Assembly (NCBI GenBank): GCA_024180945.1
Contig: JAKSGN010000043.1
Location: 1,798,001 to 1,862,000, forward strand
Reading direction: 5' to 3'
Source of the DNA: Macrophomina tecta
Taxonomy: Eukaryota; Ascomycota; Dothideomycetes; Botryosphaeriales; Botryosphaeriaceae
Length of the DNA: 64,000 nt
Shown: positions 1-11,630 of the stretch, in pieces
How the letters are laid out: the number at the start of each line of letters is the position of its first letter
Position numbering within the stretch: the stretch's first letter is position 1
Notes under the pieces: model-generated
What the model saw: only the letters and a program-made list of their open reading frames with translations
Told to the model about the DNA's origin: nothing
Databases searched by the model: none
Made by a program: the position numbers and the translations under genes

Positions 1-883
1 TTCTGGACGTTTCTGTCAGCACGTAATATCCGAATGCGCATAATGAGACTTACCAGGAAGGTCAGGCAACGTTCCCAAGAATTCTGTGAGGAGCCCCATA
101 AAATTTGCGAAGCCCGCCTTGAGATTATTGAGACTGGCACGTTTCCCTTCCGGTCCTGTCATTTCGACTCCACTCACTGCTCTTCCGTAAGAGCGGATCG
201 AATTGTGGTAGCTGAAACTCAGTGTGTACGTCTCCAGGAGATTATCTGGGTTGTCAATATCCTCAAAAATCCTAAGCTGAAAAGCGCTAAGGTAACCTTG
301 CTGCATCGCATCGAATGCACCATTCTCCTAGGTGAGGGTCAGCAAAAATGTTCGGGCGAGAGCACTGCCCGGCTGGAATCTCGCACAATATACTCCATAA
401 AAGCCTTCGTCTTATCGCTACCGTTTTCCTGCAGGAGGAGCACACATACGGCGCCATCATCGGACCTCGCTTTTATGCTGCCTGTCTTCCATGCTTCATA
501 AGACCACGGTTCATCCGCATGCACATCGAAGCAAGCCTCCACAAATGAGGTCTCGCGAATTAGATCCCTAACCGTATTAGGACCTGAGCTAGCGGAAAAG
601 GGAAGAGCAGAGCTACCTTGAGTAGAGTATTGCTGAAAGCTGGTGAAGAAAGTCAGCAACGCTAATGAGCAGCTCATCAGGGAATACTTACTGAGCCAAG
701 CAAAATGGATTTTGCAAGCTCCTGACTCTGCTGTTGCGAGACAGCGATGACTGCTTCAGTTGGCATGGCCTGATCTTGGAATGCGGTATTTTTGGAATTG
801 GTGGCTGTAGCCTGCTGTTGTGTTCGTTGTGAAGGTACTTGGTGTTGACGTAGTCTTCGTGATGTTCCCGTTCTGGAAGGCAT
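1..883 (-). CDS. HOP1: Hop1-like HORMA-domain meiotic protein, 5' part (runs off the left edge)
   Basis: HORMA proteins of the Hop1 type coat meiotic chromosome axes and promote inter-homologue recombination. Proposed exons are 883-692, 632-387, 327-54 and 12-1 (partial), with 59, 59 and 41 nt introns that keep frame. The first ATG is at 883. The spliced protein starts with about 60 polar, Gln-rich residues and then enters the HORMA fold. The join at 387/327 gives MEYIENGAFDAMQQGYL, and the next segment reads LSAFQLRIFEDIDNPDNLLE followed by TYTLSFSYH, the typical Hop1 core. The last intron (13-53) is short and its acceptor is uncertain, because the remaining HORMA part and any C-terminal zinc finger lie outside the window. 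The family call rests on the FEDxDNPxNLLExYT motif; a HORMA paralogue such as Mad2 or Rev7 is less likely. Confidence 0.8.
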
Positions 884-3196
884 TTTGGGCGTCGCGCTCA
901 AGGATTGGATGGCCAGACTCGGGCTGCCATGCTACAAGACGGCATGGACACAGAAACTGAGATTTGAGACTGGCATAATTCGATGGGTGATAGACGTGGG
1001 TAGGCGGACGAGCAGGCTTCTGTGGGCGACGGCCAAGCGAGCCTCGACTTGTTCCTTCTAGCAGGCACGACGGCATCGCAGCTTCCACGCGCAGGCTTGT
1101 TCCGCGGGCGCCTAAGCCCGTCAATATCCACCAATCCCGGCGGGAATGAAGTGGTCATTCTCATACGCGGTCTCTGTGCACATCACATTATCCAGGTCCC
1201 GACCCTTGCGCAACTGTAATTGAGACGCATGCTATTACGTGATCCGGACGACGGTCGAGACAGAAATATCGGGCAATCCACAGACCAAAATTGAGTTATC
1301 AAAGCAAAGATGCACATTCTAGAGACAGTGCATGTCCGAGACTGGGTTGAGTTGCAGGCATGCAACTGCTATCAAGCAACCGGAACACTGTGCGTGCGCG
1401 GAAATCATGCTTGTCCACGTGCCATCCCGATTCTTCTCACTTTATTACCATTTGAACGGACTTCCATGTGGGATGACACCGTCGCGTCGTCGCGATATGT
1501 TGTTGTTGCTGTTGTCTTTGTCCGCACGGTACGGTAAGTGGCCTGCGGGCAACTTTGATTGCGACCGGGGGATGAACGGCTACGCAGTATTGCGCGTGAC
1601 ATAAGTGTTGTGCACGGGACGAAAGGGTGCCCTAGGTGTCTGTCCACGGTGCACGTCAAACGCCGAGCTCCTGTTTTGGTCATCCGATCGCTCTGATCCC
1701 CGATCCTCTGGCAAGCGATTTCTTCACATCACGGCTTTTCCACCGCTGTGACATCTAGTATCTAGCATCTCTCTTTCACGACTGCATCTCATGGAGTGTC
1801 GCTGCAAATTTGAAACCGGATTTGCTACTGATCACACCCGCCTCTGCCTCCATCCAAGCCTCTGCTGGAGTCTAACCAGCATGCACATCTTGGGCGTGGA
1901 GAAGCAACCGACCCGTGCCTCCCGAGGTTGTGACGACATTGCTACGCATGAGCACATCTGCTGTCATCTATGGCCGTGCTTTAGATGATTCAATGCCCTG
2001 CCTGGCAGGTTTCATTAAGCCACCGCGCAAATGTACATACATATTACTCGCTTCGAGGACTGCGTTGCGCTGGCCCTCCGTGCAGGCCGCCCTAGCCACG
2101 ATCCATGCAACACCTTCGGTACTTGGGGCTTATGGCGGTATGAGAAAATAGCTGTTTGCGCGTGCACCACGTCTTGTCCGTAATATAGTGCATGGCGCTG
2201 TAAACGGTATACCCGATTAGATTCGCGGAAGCCCCAGACGGGCTCCTTCGCAACCCGGGAATACGCGCATTCTAGAATTCAGCTACAGATGCATTTTGGT
2301 AACTCGAGAAACAGCTTGCCCAGACGAAGCCCGGGCATTCCGACGGCGACGCGTCGCACGCGTTCAGAAGGCAGCCTCGGAGGGCGGTGTCGAGGGAGCT
2401 TAGGAAGGAGGGACTACGTGCTCATCTGCGTATACGCGCCCGAAGGCATGTGACTAATTGAGAATTCCGCCAAGATGGTAGTCTTCATGCTGTGCTACTG
2501 GACAGAGTGGAGGGCTCTCGCTCAAGAGAAAGAGTAATGCCACTGGATAGCGGACGCGGCGCGGAAACAGGGCGCACGAAGTCGGTTGGCACGTAATAAT
2601 ATATACCTGACGATGCAGAGCATCAAAGGGCTGCAAGCGAGGCCGTAACTACCCACCACTTTTGCTTGGGGGCAGCTCGGAGCGGCGGTGGCACTTGTGT
2701 GCTGCCTCGCCTGTGTTGTGTTGTGCTGTGCTGTGCTGCTGTCGCCTCAGCCCAGCCCGGCCCGGCGCCTTTGCCCTTCCAGCCGCCAACCCCTCTCCGG
2801 CCACACTGCGCCGCACACAACGACTCTCTGCTCTCAAGCGTGCTCGCCAGACAGCTTGACGCACCGCCGGAGCCGCCACTATCCCGCATTGCTGCTGTCG
2901 TCTGCTGTGGCCTCCCGCACCGCCATGGCCGAGTAGCCTGACGACACCAACACAACCCTCGCCCCTGCAAACATCGGCGCTCCCAGCTACGGCCGACTCC
3001 CGCCCGGGCGCCGCACCCATCAGCACGCACTATCCACTTTACCACTACGCACTGCGCGTCCGCGTCCCTCAGGGCTGATGATCAGTGCGGCCCTGTCTCA
3101 CCGCGCCGTCGGCCCCAAGTTTGCTCGCCTCCTCTCCATCCGCAGGCCGTGTCACCCTCGCGTTCCGCCTCCCACACTCCTCCCTCTCCCGCCGTC
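884..3196. other. Intergenic region and leader of the Cdc4-like gene
   Basis: This 2.3 kb stretch lies between the divergent HORMA and F-box/WD genes. Open frames in 900-2650 are short, overlap on both strands and show no recognisable domain, so I call no gene. From about 2640 the DNA becomes C/T- and GC-rich, with a TGTGT/GTGCT slippage-like run near 2710-2745, as expected for a promoter and long 5' leader. Two upstream ORFs in this leader are listed separately. Confidence 0.6.
2925..2936 (+). promoter_or_regulatory. Minimal upstream ORF (Met-Ala-Glu-stop) in the Cdc4-like leader
   Basis: An ATG in near-perfect Kozak context (GCCATGG) is followed after two codons by TAG. It lies 260 nt before the main start at 3197. 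If the transcript begins upstream of it, ribosomes would have to reinitiate. Transcript ends cannot be read from the sequence. Confidence 0.4.
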
Positions 3197-3218
3197 ATGG
3201 ATGCCGCCTCCACGCTGA
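3078..3218 (+). promoter_or_regulatory. 46-codon upstream ORF overlapping the Cdc4-like start codon
   Basis: This ATG opens a frame that stays open across the main ATG at 3197 and stops at 3216-3218 in another frame. An overlapping upstream ORF normally lowers translation of the main frame unless it is skipped by leaky scanning or removed by a 5' intron or a downstream transcription start. Its own ATG context (GGCTGATGA) is mediocre. Confidence 0.35.
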
Positions 3219-6200
3219 GCGGGACGGCCGCATCCAAGGACACCTCCGGCTTCTCTTCGTTTGCCTCGACGGCCACTGTACCCCCCTCTGCCTCACCTGC
3301 CGCCAAGCCTCCGAATACCTCATCAACACACGCTATGCCTCCCCACCGCGAGGTCTCCAAAACCGTTCAGACTCAAGTTCTGGATCCATATGCTGCACTA
3401 GGCCAGCTCTCATATGCCCCCACTACCCAGACTACCGTAGTCACCACGACCACAACTACAACGACCTCTTTCCCCCCCTTGATCCTCAACCCTCCTCGCC
3501 ACCTTCGCGAGCGGGATCCTAAGCAGTATCCACTAGCGGCCTCCCCCACACCACAGGCGATAAAGCAGTTCAGCTTCAGTATTGCGGGAAAACAGGCTCG
3601 CTTCCAGGAGGCAGATGACGCGCAGAACGCCCTTGATGAGGTATGTTTTCCTCAGGCTGAGTTCGCCGACGACCTTGTCTTTCCATCTCGACACGATGTC
3701 TTATCCTCTGACCGTACGGCTGATCCGAGATACAAACAGTATCACCAACAGTATGCGGCTTTGAAGTCCGCAGACGGCTCGCTGTGGGCCGCGCATGCTT
3801 CGGAATCCAACCTCGACCCGCCCAACCGCGTCACGAAGAGAAAGATCGTCGCCGATGCATCGACATCCTCTACTTGCAATCCCAGAAAACGATCTGCATC
3901 ACCGGTGTCCATTGCCGAAGCTGCGGAGCTGGCTAGTTTGTCACGCCGCAAGAGACCTCGCCCTTCTGCACCCCGGTCCACTGCGGGCTCAGCGGAGATT
4001 CCACCTCTCACCCGCAACAATTCGTACCAGGCTCCACACTGCCTCGACACCACAGCACCGGCCACCCCGGATACTGATACAGGTAGCTCTGGGCAGTTGA
4101 AGATACCTAAAGTGCGGGCGGGATTACGTAGGCCTAGTTCAAGAGCGGGATCGAGTCGGGAGCAGACCGCTCATCGCCTGTCAAGCTTGCAGAGCATTGC
4201 GGCTGAGTGGAAATCAGAAAGCAGTGATGATGTCACTCGAGCACTAAAAAATGAGTCGGAGGAAGCCAAAGAGCTAACAACGATCAGAGACACTCATGCT
4301 TCCGCTCTTGGAGTGGAGGAGCCCGCCACCGGAGTCTCTGCAACACCACCTATCGCCGAAACAGACCTTGAGCCTGTTCTGCCTGTTGATGATGAAACGG
4401 GAAGACGTCCGAGAACTGCACGGCCAAATTCCCTCCAGAATCTGGCCGCGCAAGATGCCAGCCTCCCAAGTCCGAGCCTCTCGCCCATCACTGCCGCAGC
4501 GAATTTGGCACATGCGAGCTACCCGGACATGCTTGGGGCTGAAGATGACGATGAGAATGATGTTTCTAGTCTCGACATTGAACGAGAAAGGAGCGACGAG
4601 AGGGTCCCTGGCAAAAGTCGCGAATTGAACATTACTAACCAGGCTAGCATCGAGTCTGGGCTCGCCGTCGCTCGCTCTGATGTCGACCAGCGCATTGCCA
4701 CTCCTACTATGATGGATATTCCTGTCATGGTTGATGCTTTCGATGCCATGCCCGACGACCTTAAAACGTACGTCATGTACCAATTTCTTCGACGTTGCGC
4801 TAAGCCAACGCTACATTTCGTCGCCAATGTTGTCAATCCGGCCTTGAAAATTGACTTCCTTGGCCTCCTACCGCTGGAGTTGAGTCTGAACATCATCTCA
4901 CACCTTGACGCACAAAGCATGTGCAGGGCAGCCCAAGTCTCGAAGAAGTGGCGACAAATCATAAACTCGGACGAGAAGGCATGGAAGAACTTGCTTGATA
5001 AGGATGGTTATGTGCTTCCGGATGGCGAATTGGAACGTGCTATAAGAGAAGGATGGGGCTGGCAGTTCGGGCAGGACAGCTGGGAACAGGATCTTAGTGG
5101 ATCCTCTGCATTTGGGAACATCTCTGACAGCGAAACTTCTGCACTGTCATCTCCTCAACACGCCTTGACCATAGCCAGTGGTTCAACACGCCCAAAGCGC
5201 AAGGCATCAAGCAAATATTCCTCCAGCAACAAGCGTCGCCGTACCAAAGGACCAAGCGCGTCTCCATCCAAAGCCATGTCGTCCAACGTGGCCCCCTCGC
5301 TTGCAAGCGCTCATGGGCCGATTGCTTATGCCAACGCTGCTGCCATGGCTGTTCCAAATCCTACCATCGGTCTCGCAAGCCTGAGGAACCTCCATCTATT
5401 CAAGTCCCTTTATCAACGCCATCACCTCATACGCAAGAGCTGGATGGATGTGGATACAAAACCCAAGCACATCGCTTTCCGCGCCCATCAACGGCATGTT
5501 GTGACATGTCTTCAGTTCGACACGGATAAGATTCTTACCGGAAGTGACGACACCAACATCAACGTCTACGATACCAAAACCGGTGCCCTCCGGACTCGGT
5601 TAAGCGGCCACGAAGGGGGAGTGTGGGCCTTGCAATACTGGGGAAATATCCTTGTTTCAGGCTCTACCGATAGATCGGTGCGTGTTTGGGATATTGAGAA
5701 GGGTAAATGCCTCCAGGTGTTCCAGGGCCACACATCGACCGTTCGGTGCCTTGTTATTCTGCAGCCAACCGAAATCGGTAAAGATCCGGAAGGGAACCCC
5801 ATCATAATGCCGGAACGCCCACTCATCATCACTGGCTCCCGTGATTCAAGTCTGCGCGTTTGGAAGCTTCCGAGCCTAGAGGATACCTCCGTTTTCCAGA
5901 CCGGTGCCGCAACCAATGATCGGGAAAATCCCTATTTCATCCGTGCTCTGACCGGTCACCATCACTCTGTTCGCGCTATTGCTGCTCATGGCGACACTCT
6001 CGTCAGTGGGTCGTACGATACGAGCGTGCGCGTTTGGAAAATATCTACAGGTGAAGTGCTGCATCGACTGAATGGCCACACGCAAAAGGTTTATAGCGTC
6101 GTACTGGATCATGATCGCAACCGCTGCATCTCTGGTTCTATGGACAATCTGGTTAAGGTATGGTCACTCGACACAGGTGCATGCCTTTTCAACTTGGAAG

Positions 6201-6710
6201 GCCATACTTCACTCGTTGGGCTCCTGGATCTCTCGCACGAGCGCCTAGTATCTGCTGCAGCAGACTCTACCCTCCGTATTTGGGATCCTGAAAACGGCCA
6301 GTGCAAAGCGACACTCACTGCGCATACAGGTGCCATCACCTGCTTTCAGCACGATAGTCAAAAGGTCATCAGCGGCAGTGATCGTACCCTCAAAATGTGG
6401 AACGTGAAAACGGGCGAGTGCGTCAAAGATCTCTTGACTGATCTCAGCGGCGTCTGGCAAGTCAAATTTAACGAGAGAAGATGTGTTGCCGCTGTGCAAA
6501 GAAACAGCCTGACGTACATCGAGGTGAGTTTTAAAATCTCCTGCTCTCCTGGCTCGGGTAAATCTGACTATAATACAGGTCTTGGATTTCGGTGCTTCCC
6601 GTGATGGTGCACCCGAGGATCAGCGTGGTCGTCGTATCGTCGTCGACAGTCGAGGTCGCGAGATCGAGGACGTCGATGATACAGTCGAAGTTGCGGAGGT
6701 TCAAGCATGA
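3197..6710 (+). CDS. CDC4: Cdc4/Pop1/FBXW7-type F-box and WD40 protein (SCF substrate receptor)
   Basis: This is a substrate receptor of SCF ubiquitin ligases, which mark phosphorylated cell-cycle and regulatory proteins for degradation in the nucleus. Exons are 3197-6523 and 6579-6710 (55 nt intron), giving 1152 aa. The frame is open from 3149 but the first ATG is at 3197 (GTCATGG). The N-terminal about 490 residues are low-complexity, Ser/Thr-rich and contain basic stretches. A dimerisation-type helix segment (PDDLKTYVMYQFLRRCAKPT) precedes the F-box at about 553-600 (LLPLELSLNIISHLD). Seven WD repeats follow from about 758, with blades such as GSTDRSVRVWD and GSYDTSVRVWK. The segment MPERPLIITGSRDSSLRVWK is typical of Cdc4 rather than of Met30/SconB. 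The last exon adds a charged tail. Confidence 0.93.
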
Positions 6711-7422
6711 TCTTGCAGCACAAACACTTTGCCCCGCTTTTCTTTAACGCATTTGGGCTCCTAAATTTGACACACTAAGTCTCTGCGAACCCTTTTGGTT
6801 TTTCTTTTTTTCTCTTTTGGACCTTCAACTTTATACCCAACACACGGTTATGACTTCTCACACGAATAAGGTGATCATGGCAGCTTTTGCCATTGGTGTG
6901 GACCGGCGAACAAAAGAGTTCTTGGAGTTGGCGGAGAGTATGAGTTTTTTTTTCACGAACACATTGAGAAGCGCTATTCATTACGCAGGACTCTGTTATC
7001 TCTTTTGTCCTTTCTGCTTCTATTAGTAACTGGAGTAGATAGGTTAGGGCTGGTTTGTTTCTACTCCCTCTCTCCCAGCCATCGGAGGGGGTGGGTCTCA
7101 GCGCTATACATACCTGTCAATGAATGCGAGAATCTTCTGGCAGTATTCATTCTCATCAACTGGGTATCAGAAATGGGAAGGTGTAACCGTCTCTAAGGAA
7201 TTGTTCTTTTCTTGCTTGGCTCCATCCCACAGTGTCATGGGTGACGTCAAGCCCTCCGCACGAAAACCCTGAACCTCAAAGCTTTAGCGCAAGGCAACAT
7301 GTGTATACATGGGCAGTCGAAGCAGCTGTCCAGGCGTAAATATTCTCATTTTGCTTTAAAAACTACTTCCAAATTGCTTCAACTCCCCATACGTGATTGT
7401 AATCCGTTTGTGCTACTAAGTA
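6711..7422. other. Convergent intergenic region
   Basis: These 712 bp separate the 3' ends of the F-box/WD gene and the NRPS-like gene. They are relatively A/T-rich with short T runs, consistent with 3' UTRs and poly(A) sites. I see no gene. Confidence 0.6.
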
Positions 7423-10400
7423 TCATAGGAAGCCTTCTTCACGCCACCTATCCAACCATAACCTGATCATTCTCGCGTTTACCGCTTCTGCCCCCTGCAC
7501 ACTTTCCGTTACGATCCCAACAACCGCTATATTCTTTTCTCGTGGCTGTGTGGCCCCTCCGGCCATATCCTGGAAAAAACCAAGCAGCTTCAAACCGGGG
7601 ACGTTGTGTCGCCCCTGCTCGTCTGCCTTCTCCAGCATACTAACCCAGACAGGCATGCTGACCGTTTCGAAACTGGCTGAAGATGCGAGAGCGAGGTCGG
7701 ACAGGAAGTCCGACCAAGTAATCGCAAAGGGATTCACGAGATTGTGGACAGTGAAAGATGTGCCTAGCTTACCGTTGACGGAACCTGTAGCTAAGAGTGC
7801 GGAGACAATGCTTGAAGCACAGACATCTACCGGAAGCCAGTTTACTGTTGTTGAAGGTAGCGACGGCAGGGCATGAATATGCCGGAGGCCTGTTGATATC
7901 ATGATAGGCCACCTGGTGTCACAAGAAAATGTCAGTTTTACCCAATGAGATAGGTGTTGACCATGAGGGGCTTACATTTCAGTACTATTCCAAACACCCA
8001 GCTGTGAATGTCCGCAAAGTTGGCCGACGCGGAAGAGCCTGGTGGGCATCGAGAGGGACGAAGAATAATGCTGAGTTATTTTCTCGACTGGCTTCGGTCA
8101 GACGAATCTTGACAGAAAACGAGACCTCATTCTAGCTCGAGCCAGAAAGCTCCGTGAAGAATAGCCCAGAACTGCATGATAACGCACCTATGAATTTACT
8201 CTGAGCGTAACCGGTGTTTAATGCCATCAGCGGATCTTCATCCACTGCGCTTTCTTGGATGGTCTGTCCTTCTGCTGCCTGACCCATACAAGCAGCCACA
8301 CTGCTCATAAAGCAGAACGTCTTTTTTGCGCCTGTGGAGCAGAAGGAAAGAATGTTCATGGTACCTGGCTTCCACATCAGCTATACTCCAAGAAGGGGAT
8401 GCATCTACTTGATTACCCTGTAAACAATCTGGTTCAAACATTTCCACTCTTTGATTGAAGTCCATTTTCCATGCGTTGTGGAGGACGACCGTGACCTCAT
8501 GGAGCATCAGCTCATATAGTTCAGCGGTCAGCCCCAGTCGCTCCTCGGTCATGACGTATGGCACTGCCTGTATCTTGCTGCTCAAATAGATGCCTTCTGC
8601 ATAGCCCCTCTTCCTCAGAGATCGCTGAAGTCTTTTTCGAGGGTCCTGTCCCCGGATAGCGCAATAAACTCTTTTTATGTTGGGACTTCGGACCAACGCC
8701 TCCAGCAGAGCGTTTCCGAGGGCTCCACTTGCGCCAGTTAACAAGACGATCTCTCCTCCCGTAATGACAGGTTCGTGCATATGCTTCGGAGAGGCTCTCC
8801 ATATGTCGATGACGCTCCTGTACTTTTCTATTGTCTCCTTGATCCATGCGAGTCTCTTCTCCTCTGAGCACACCATGTGGTGGTTCGATCGCAGCCCGGT
8901 CAGGTAGCTGTGCAATTTCTCGGCTGTCGGATACTCAAATATGAACATCAGCGGAAACGTGCCGAAACGCTTGATAAGACTAGAGCGCAGTTGGATGGCT
9001 CTTTGAGAGTCGAGACCCAAATCGTAGAAAGTCTTATCCGCTTGTATATCCGATTTCTCTTTCTGGCAGATTTCCGCAACACAAGCTTCGATGAAGGCCA
9101 GATCCGTCATACCGCTACCGGAGTTTCTGTCGTGCCTGCCGGTGTTCGCGAGGTCACTGCCTAGTAGCCGCTCGTACAGGGCCTGCACGCGGGTCCCGTA
9201 CAGTCTCCACGCTTCTTTCCGCCGCACATTGCCCTTCGGCGTGACTGGCAAGCTTTCGCCGTGGCCCAGAATCAAGACCATTGCGCGGTCGATTCGCGAT
9301 TGCCTCGCAGTAGTCTCGTTGCACCTGGCCAACGCGTCACACAATCTCCGTTCGACAACCTCCGCACCCAGCGCCCACCCATCGGTTGATATCTCGACCA
9401 CGGCGGCTGTACATGGCTTGCCATTGCCAAACACCGCTGCCTTCGCAATGAAGGGGTCTCTTTCTTCTAGGCTCATCTGCAAGGCACCCGCATGCGTCTT
9501 CTCGCCATTGTCGTGCACGAGAATGTCGTCTTTTCTGCCTTGAAGGACAAAAGTACCGCTCCCAGGTGGGTCCTCGAGGAACAGGTCATTGGTACGGTAC
9601 GGGTTGGGCGCATCTTCGGCCAGCCAGAGCTCAGCTGCCAGCTCGAAGCCTTTGTAGACTACGCATTCGAAAAGACCATCACCGAGGGGCTCCATCTGCA
9701 CGAGAGGTGACTCCGAGTAAAGATTGCGTAAGTGGTAGCAGTTCGGATTTCCCCTGGTATGGGGGATGGTGCGAAACGGTGGGCCGATCTCTGTGGAGCC
9801 GTAAGTCGTCTTCACGTTGGCTCCCAATGCAGTGAGTTTGGCAAGTTGTGAAGCGGAAAGAGGCGCGCCGCCAGGTTGCAGGACCTTGAGGGCAGTAAGA
9901 GGTGTGAAATCCTGTGTGGTAGCTTCGATGTAGTCGTGTATGTCCTCAATAATGTTTGGGGCGCAATGAAGGCAGTCAGCCGGATAGCCAAGGATCGAAA
10001 GGGAACGGAAGGCGGATAGGATTGCACTCGGAGCTGGAGGCCAGTTAACCGGGGGGAAAGTCGTGGGAAGGCCATTTGGGAGACCGCTGAGGGCTATGGA
10101 GACGCCAGCAATGTGGAACCTGCAGAGCGTCAAAGTTGTGTCTTGATTTGTAGTATGTGTGCTTTTTGGCACGAGTGGTGGCGTACAAGGGAAAGCAGAG
10201 ATACCAGTTCTCTATCACGAAATCAGGAAACAGACGGTACATCCTGGCGATGAGACACAGGCTCCTGTTGGTGTGAATGATTGGTTTTGGCATGCCGGTT
10301 GAACCGGAGGAGTGGATAATCATGGACTGTAAGTTCCACTCGTCGTCCACATGAAAGCCCGCAGTGTTTTCCTGCGTTTGGATGTCTAGAGATCCAAGCT

Positions 10401-10812
10401 CAGACACGGTCAGAAGATGTAAGCAGCCTTGAGGGAAGCCCTCGGCCGCAAGCAAGGCTGCGTTACTGTCATCGGCTATGATGCCGGCGGCGCCGCATGC
10501 TTTCAACAAGTGGTTGCGAGCTGCAGGGGAGTTCTTGTTACTCAGAAGCAGAACACGCAGATGGAGCTTTGTGAGCGCTATCTGGGTAATCAAGTAGTCA
10601 ATCGTATTGCCATTGCCCAAAAGTGCAATGGTCGGCTGCGTGGAATTCAGGTTCGCTGCGTCGATTTCTGACCGGAATTGCCGAGAATAGTGGGCAGCAG
10701 CAGCAATTACTAGCCTGCCCAGCTCAGACCAATTGATGATTTCAAACGTGTCGCCAACCGGATATATAAATGCTGCCTGCGACGGCTGTGTGGCTTTGTT
10801 GCGGTTGATCAT
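7423..10812 (-). CDS. NRPS-like adenylate-forming reductase (A-T-R)
   Basis: Enzymes of this architecture activate a carboxylic acid as its adenylate, load it on a phosphopantetheine arm and release it by NADPH-dependent reduction. Exons are 10812-10187, 10119-8417, 8364-8188, 8087-7976 and 7912-7423 (introns 67, 52, 100 and 63 nt), summing to 1035 aa. The adenylation domain (about 1-530) has HSSGSTGMPKP near 168, YGSTEIGP and GRKDDILVHDNGEK. The carrier motif FYDLGLDSQRA puts the pantetheine serine near 579. The C-terminal reductase has the Rossmann loop LLTGASGALGNAL near 669, then FCFMSSVAAC and GYAQSKFI with the Tyr-x3-Lys pair. There is no condensation domain, so it is not a full NRPS. 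The substrate cannot be told. The true start may lie upstream, because the frame continues 5' of 10812 without an ATG. Confidence 0.88.
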
Positions 10813-11170
10813 TGCAGACAGACTGGTCAACTCGGGGTCGGCAAACCTGTCCCCGTGTCAGCACGGAGGGTCTGCACATTGCGGTTACGAGTTGTGGAGA
10901 GCTGAAGCAATTTGGTGGAGGACGTCATCAATGTCTCCGGGCAATCACAGTAGATGAATGCTTCAGCTCCCACGCGTGTCAGCTTTTGCCAGAGGACACG
11001 GTTGAACCCATGACTGTAAACGAAATCACATGCCTCTTACTGTGTGGATGGCCGTGAAGGTTCCATAGCTTCTTCAATCTCTCATCGGCTCCTTCGGGAG
11101 GTACGACGCTGGGGTCTGTGATGGCTGGCTCGGATTCTGCGGTAAAATCGGCCAGCGCGACTGGTGCCAT
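10813..11170 (-). pseudogene. Possible 5' coding extension of the NRPS-like gene, out of frame
   Basis: Upstream of the first in-frame ATG the minus strand still looks coding, in three successive frames. From an ATG at 11170 it reads MAPVALADF...DERLKKLWNLHGHPHS. After about 11010 a second frame reads FNRVLWQKLTRVGAEAFIYC and onward to about 10855. The reductase frame then reads RFADPELTSLSAMINR into the adenylation domain. Each switch falls at a short G run (GGG near 11006, GGGG near 10854 on the minus strand), and one added G at each would make one continuous frame. This could be decay, assembly indels, or introns I failed to resolve; a 27 nt GT-AG pair exists at the first switch but is too short. 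Confidence 0.35.
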
Positions 11171-11630
11171 GTTTGTCCACGTCAAAACAAAGATCAGCCA
11201 GGATAGCAGAGAGATGGGCGTAGAGAATAGACGTAGAGGGTGAAGAATACCGCTCTATTTGAGCAGAGTCTCGGGATTGCGCGAAGGCGTTCCCGGATGG
11301 CACAACAGGGAGCGAGCATCCTCACAAACGAACTGAGAACAGACCGTGGGCCACAAGGGATTGACCGCCTGCATTTGCCCGCATACTCTAATCTGCTGCA
11401 TGCAGTTGATGATACGCGGTTGATAAGTAGCTTTCGGCTTATCGCCCAGCTACCCGCTCGGGCAGAGATAGGCCAACCACGGCTTGCCTTCAGCAACCCT
11501 ATCCACCCACATTCGCAAAGCGGATAATGGTAATACTCACGTCTCCGACTCGATACATACCTGGTTGTTAGCGCCCGCTTCTCTTGCTGCGCTGATTTTC
11601 CATTCTCAATCCTGCTCTGCAGCAACAAGC
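11171..11630 (+). promoter_or_regulatory. Divergent promoter of the NRPS-like gene and the NCS1 permease, with HGATAR sites
   Basis: Three HGATAR matches lie within 51 bp: TGATAA at 11421-11426, CGATAA on the minus strand at 11439-11444, and AGATAG at 11466-11471. They are 160-210 bp before the permease ATG. In ascomycetes HGATAR is the site of AreA/NIT2-type GATA factors, which switch on genes for secondary nitrogen sources. Clustered sites are more telling than single ones, but binding is not shown. Confidence 0.45.

Noticed and set aside
3149..3196. A longer N-terminus for the Cdc4-like protein
   Set aside because: The frame is open here but starts with GTG; the first ATG is at 3197 in good context.
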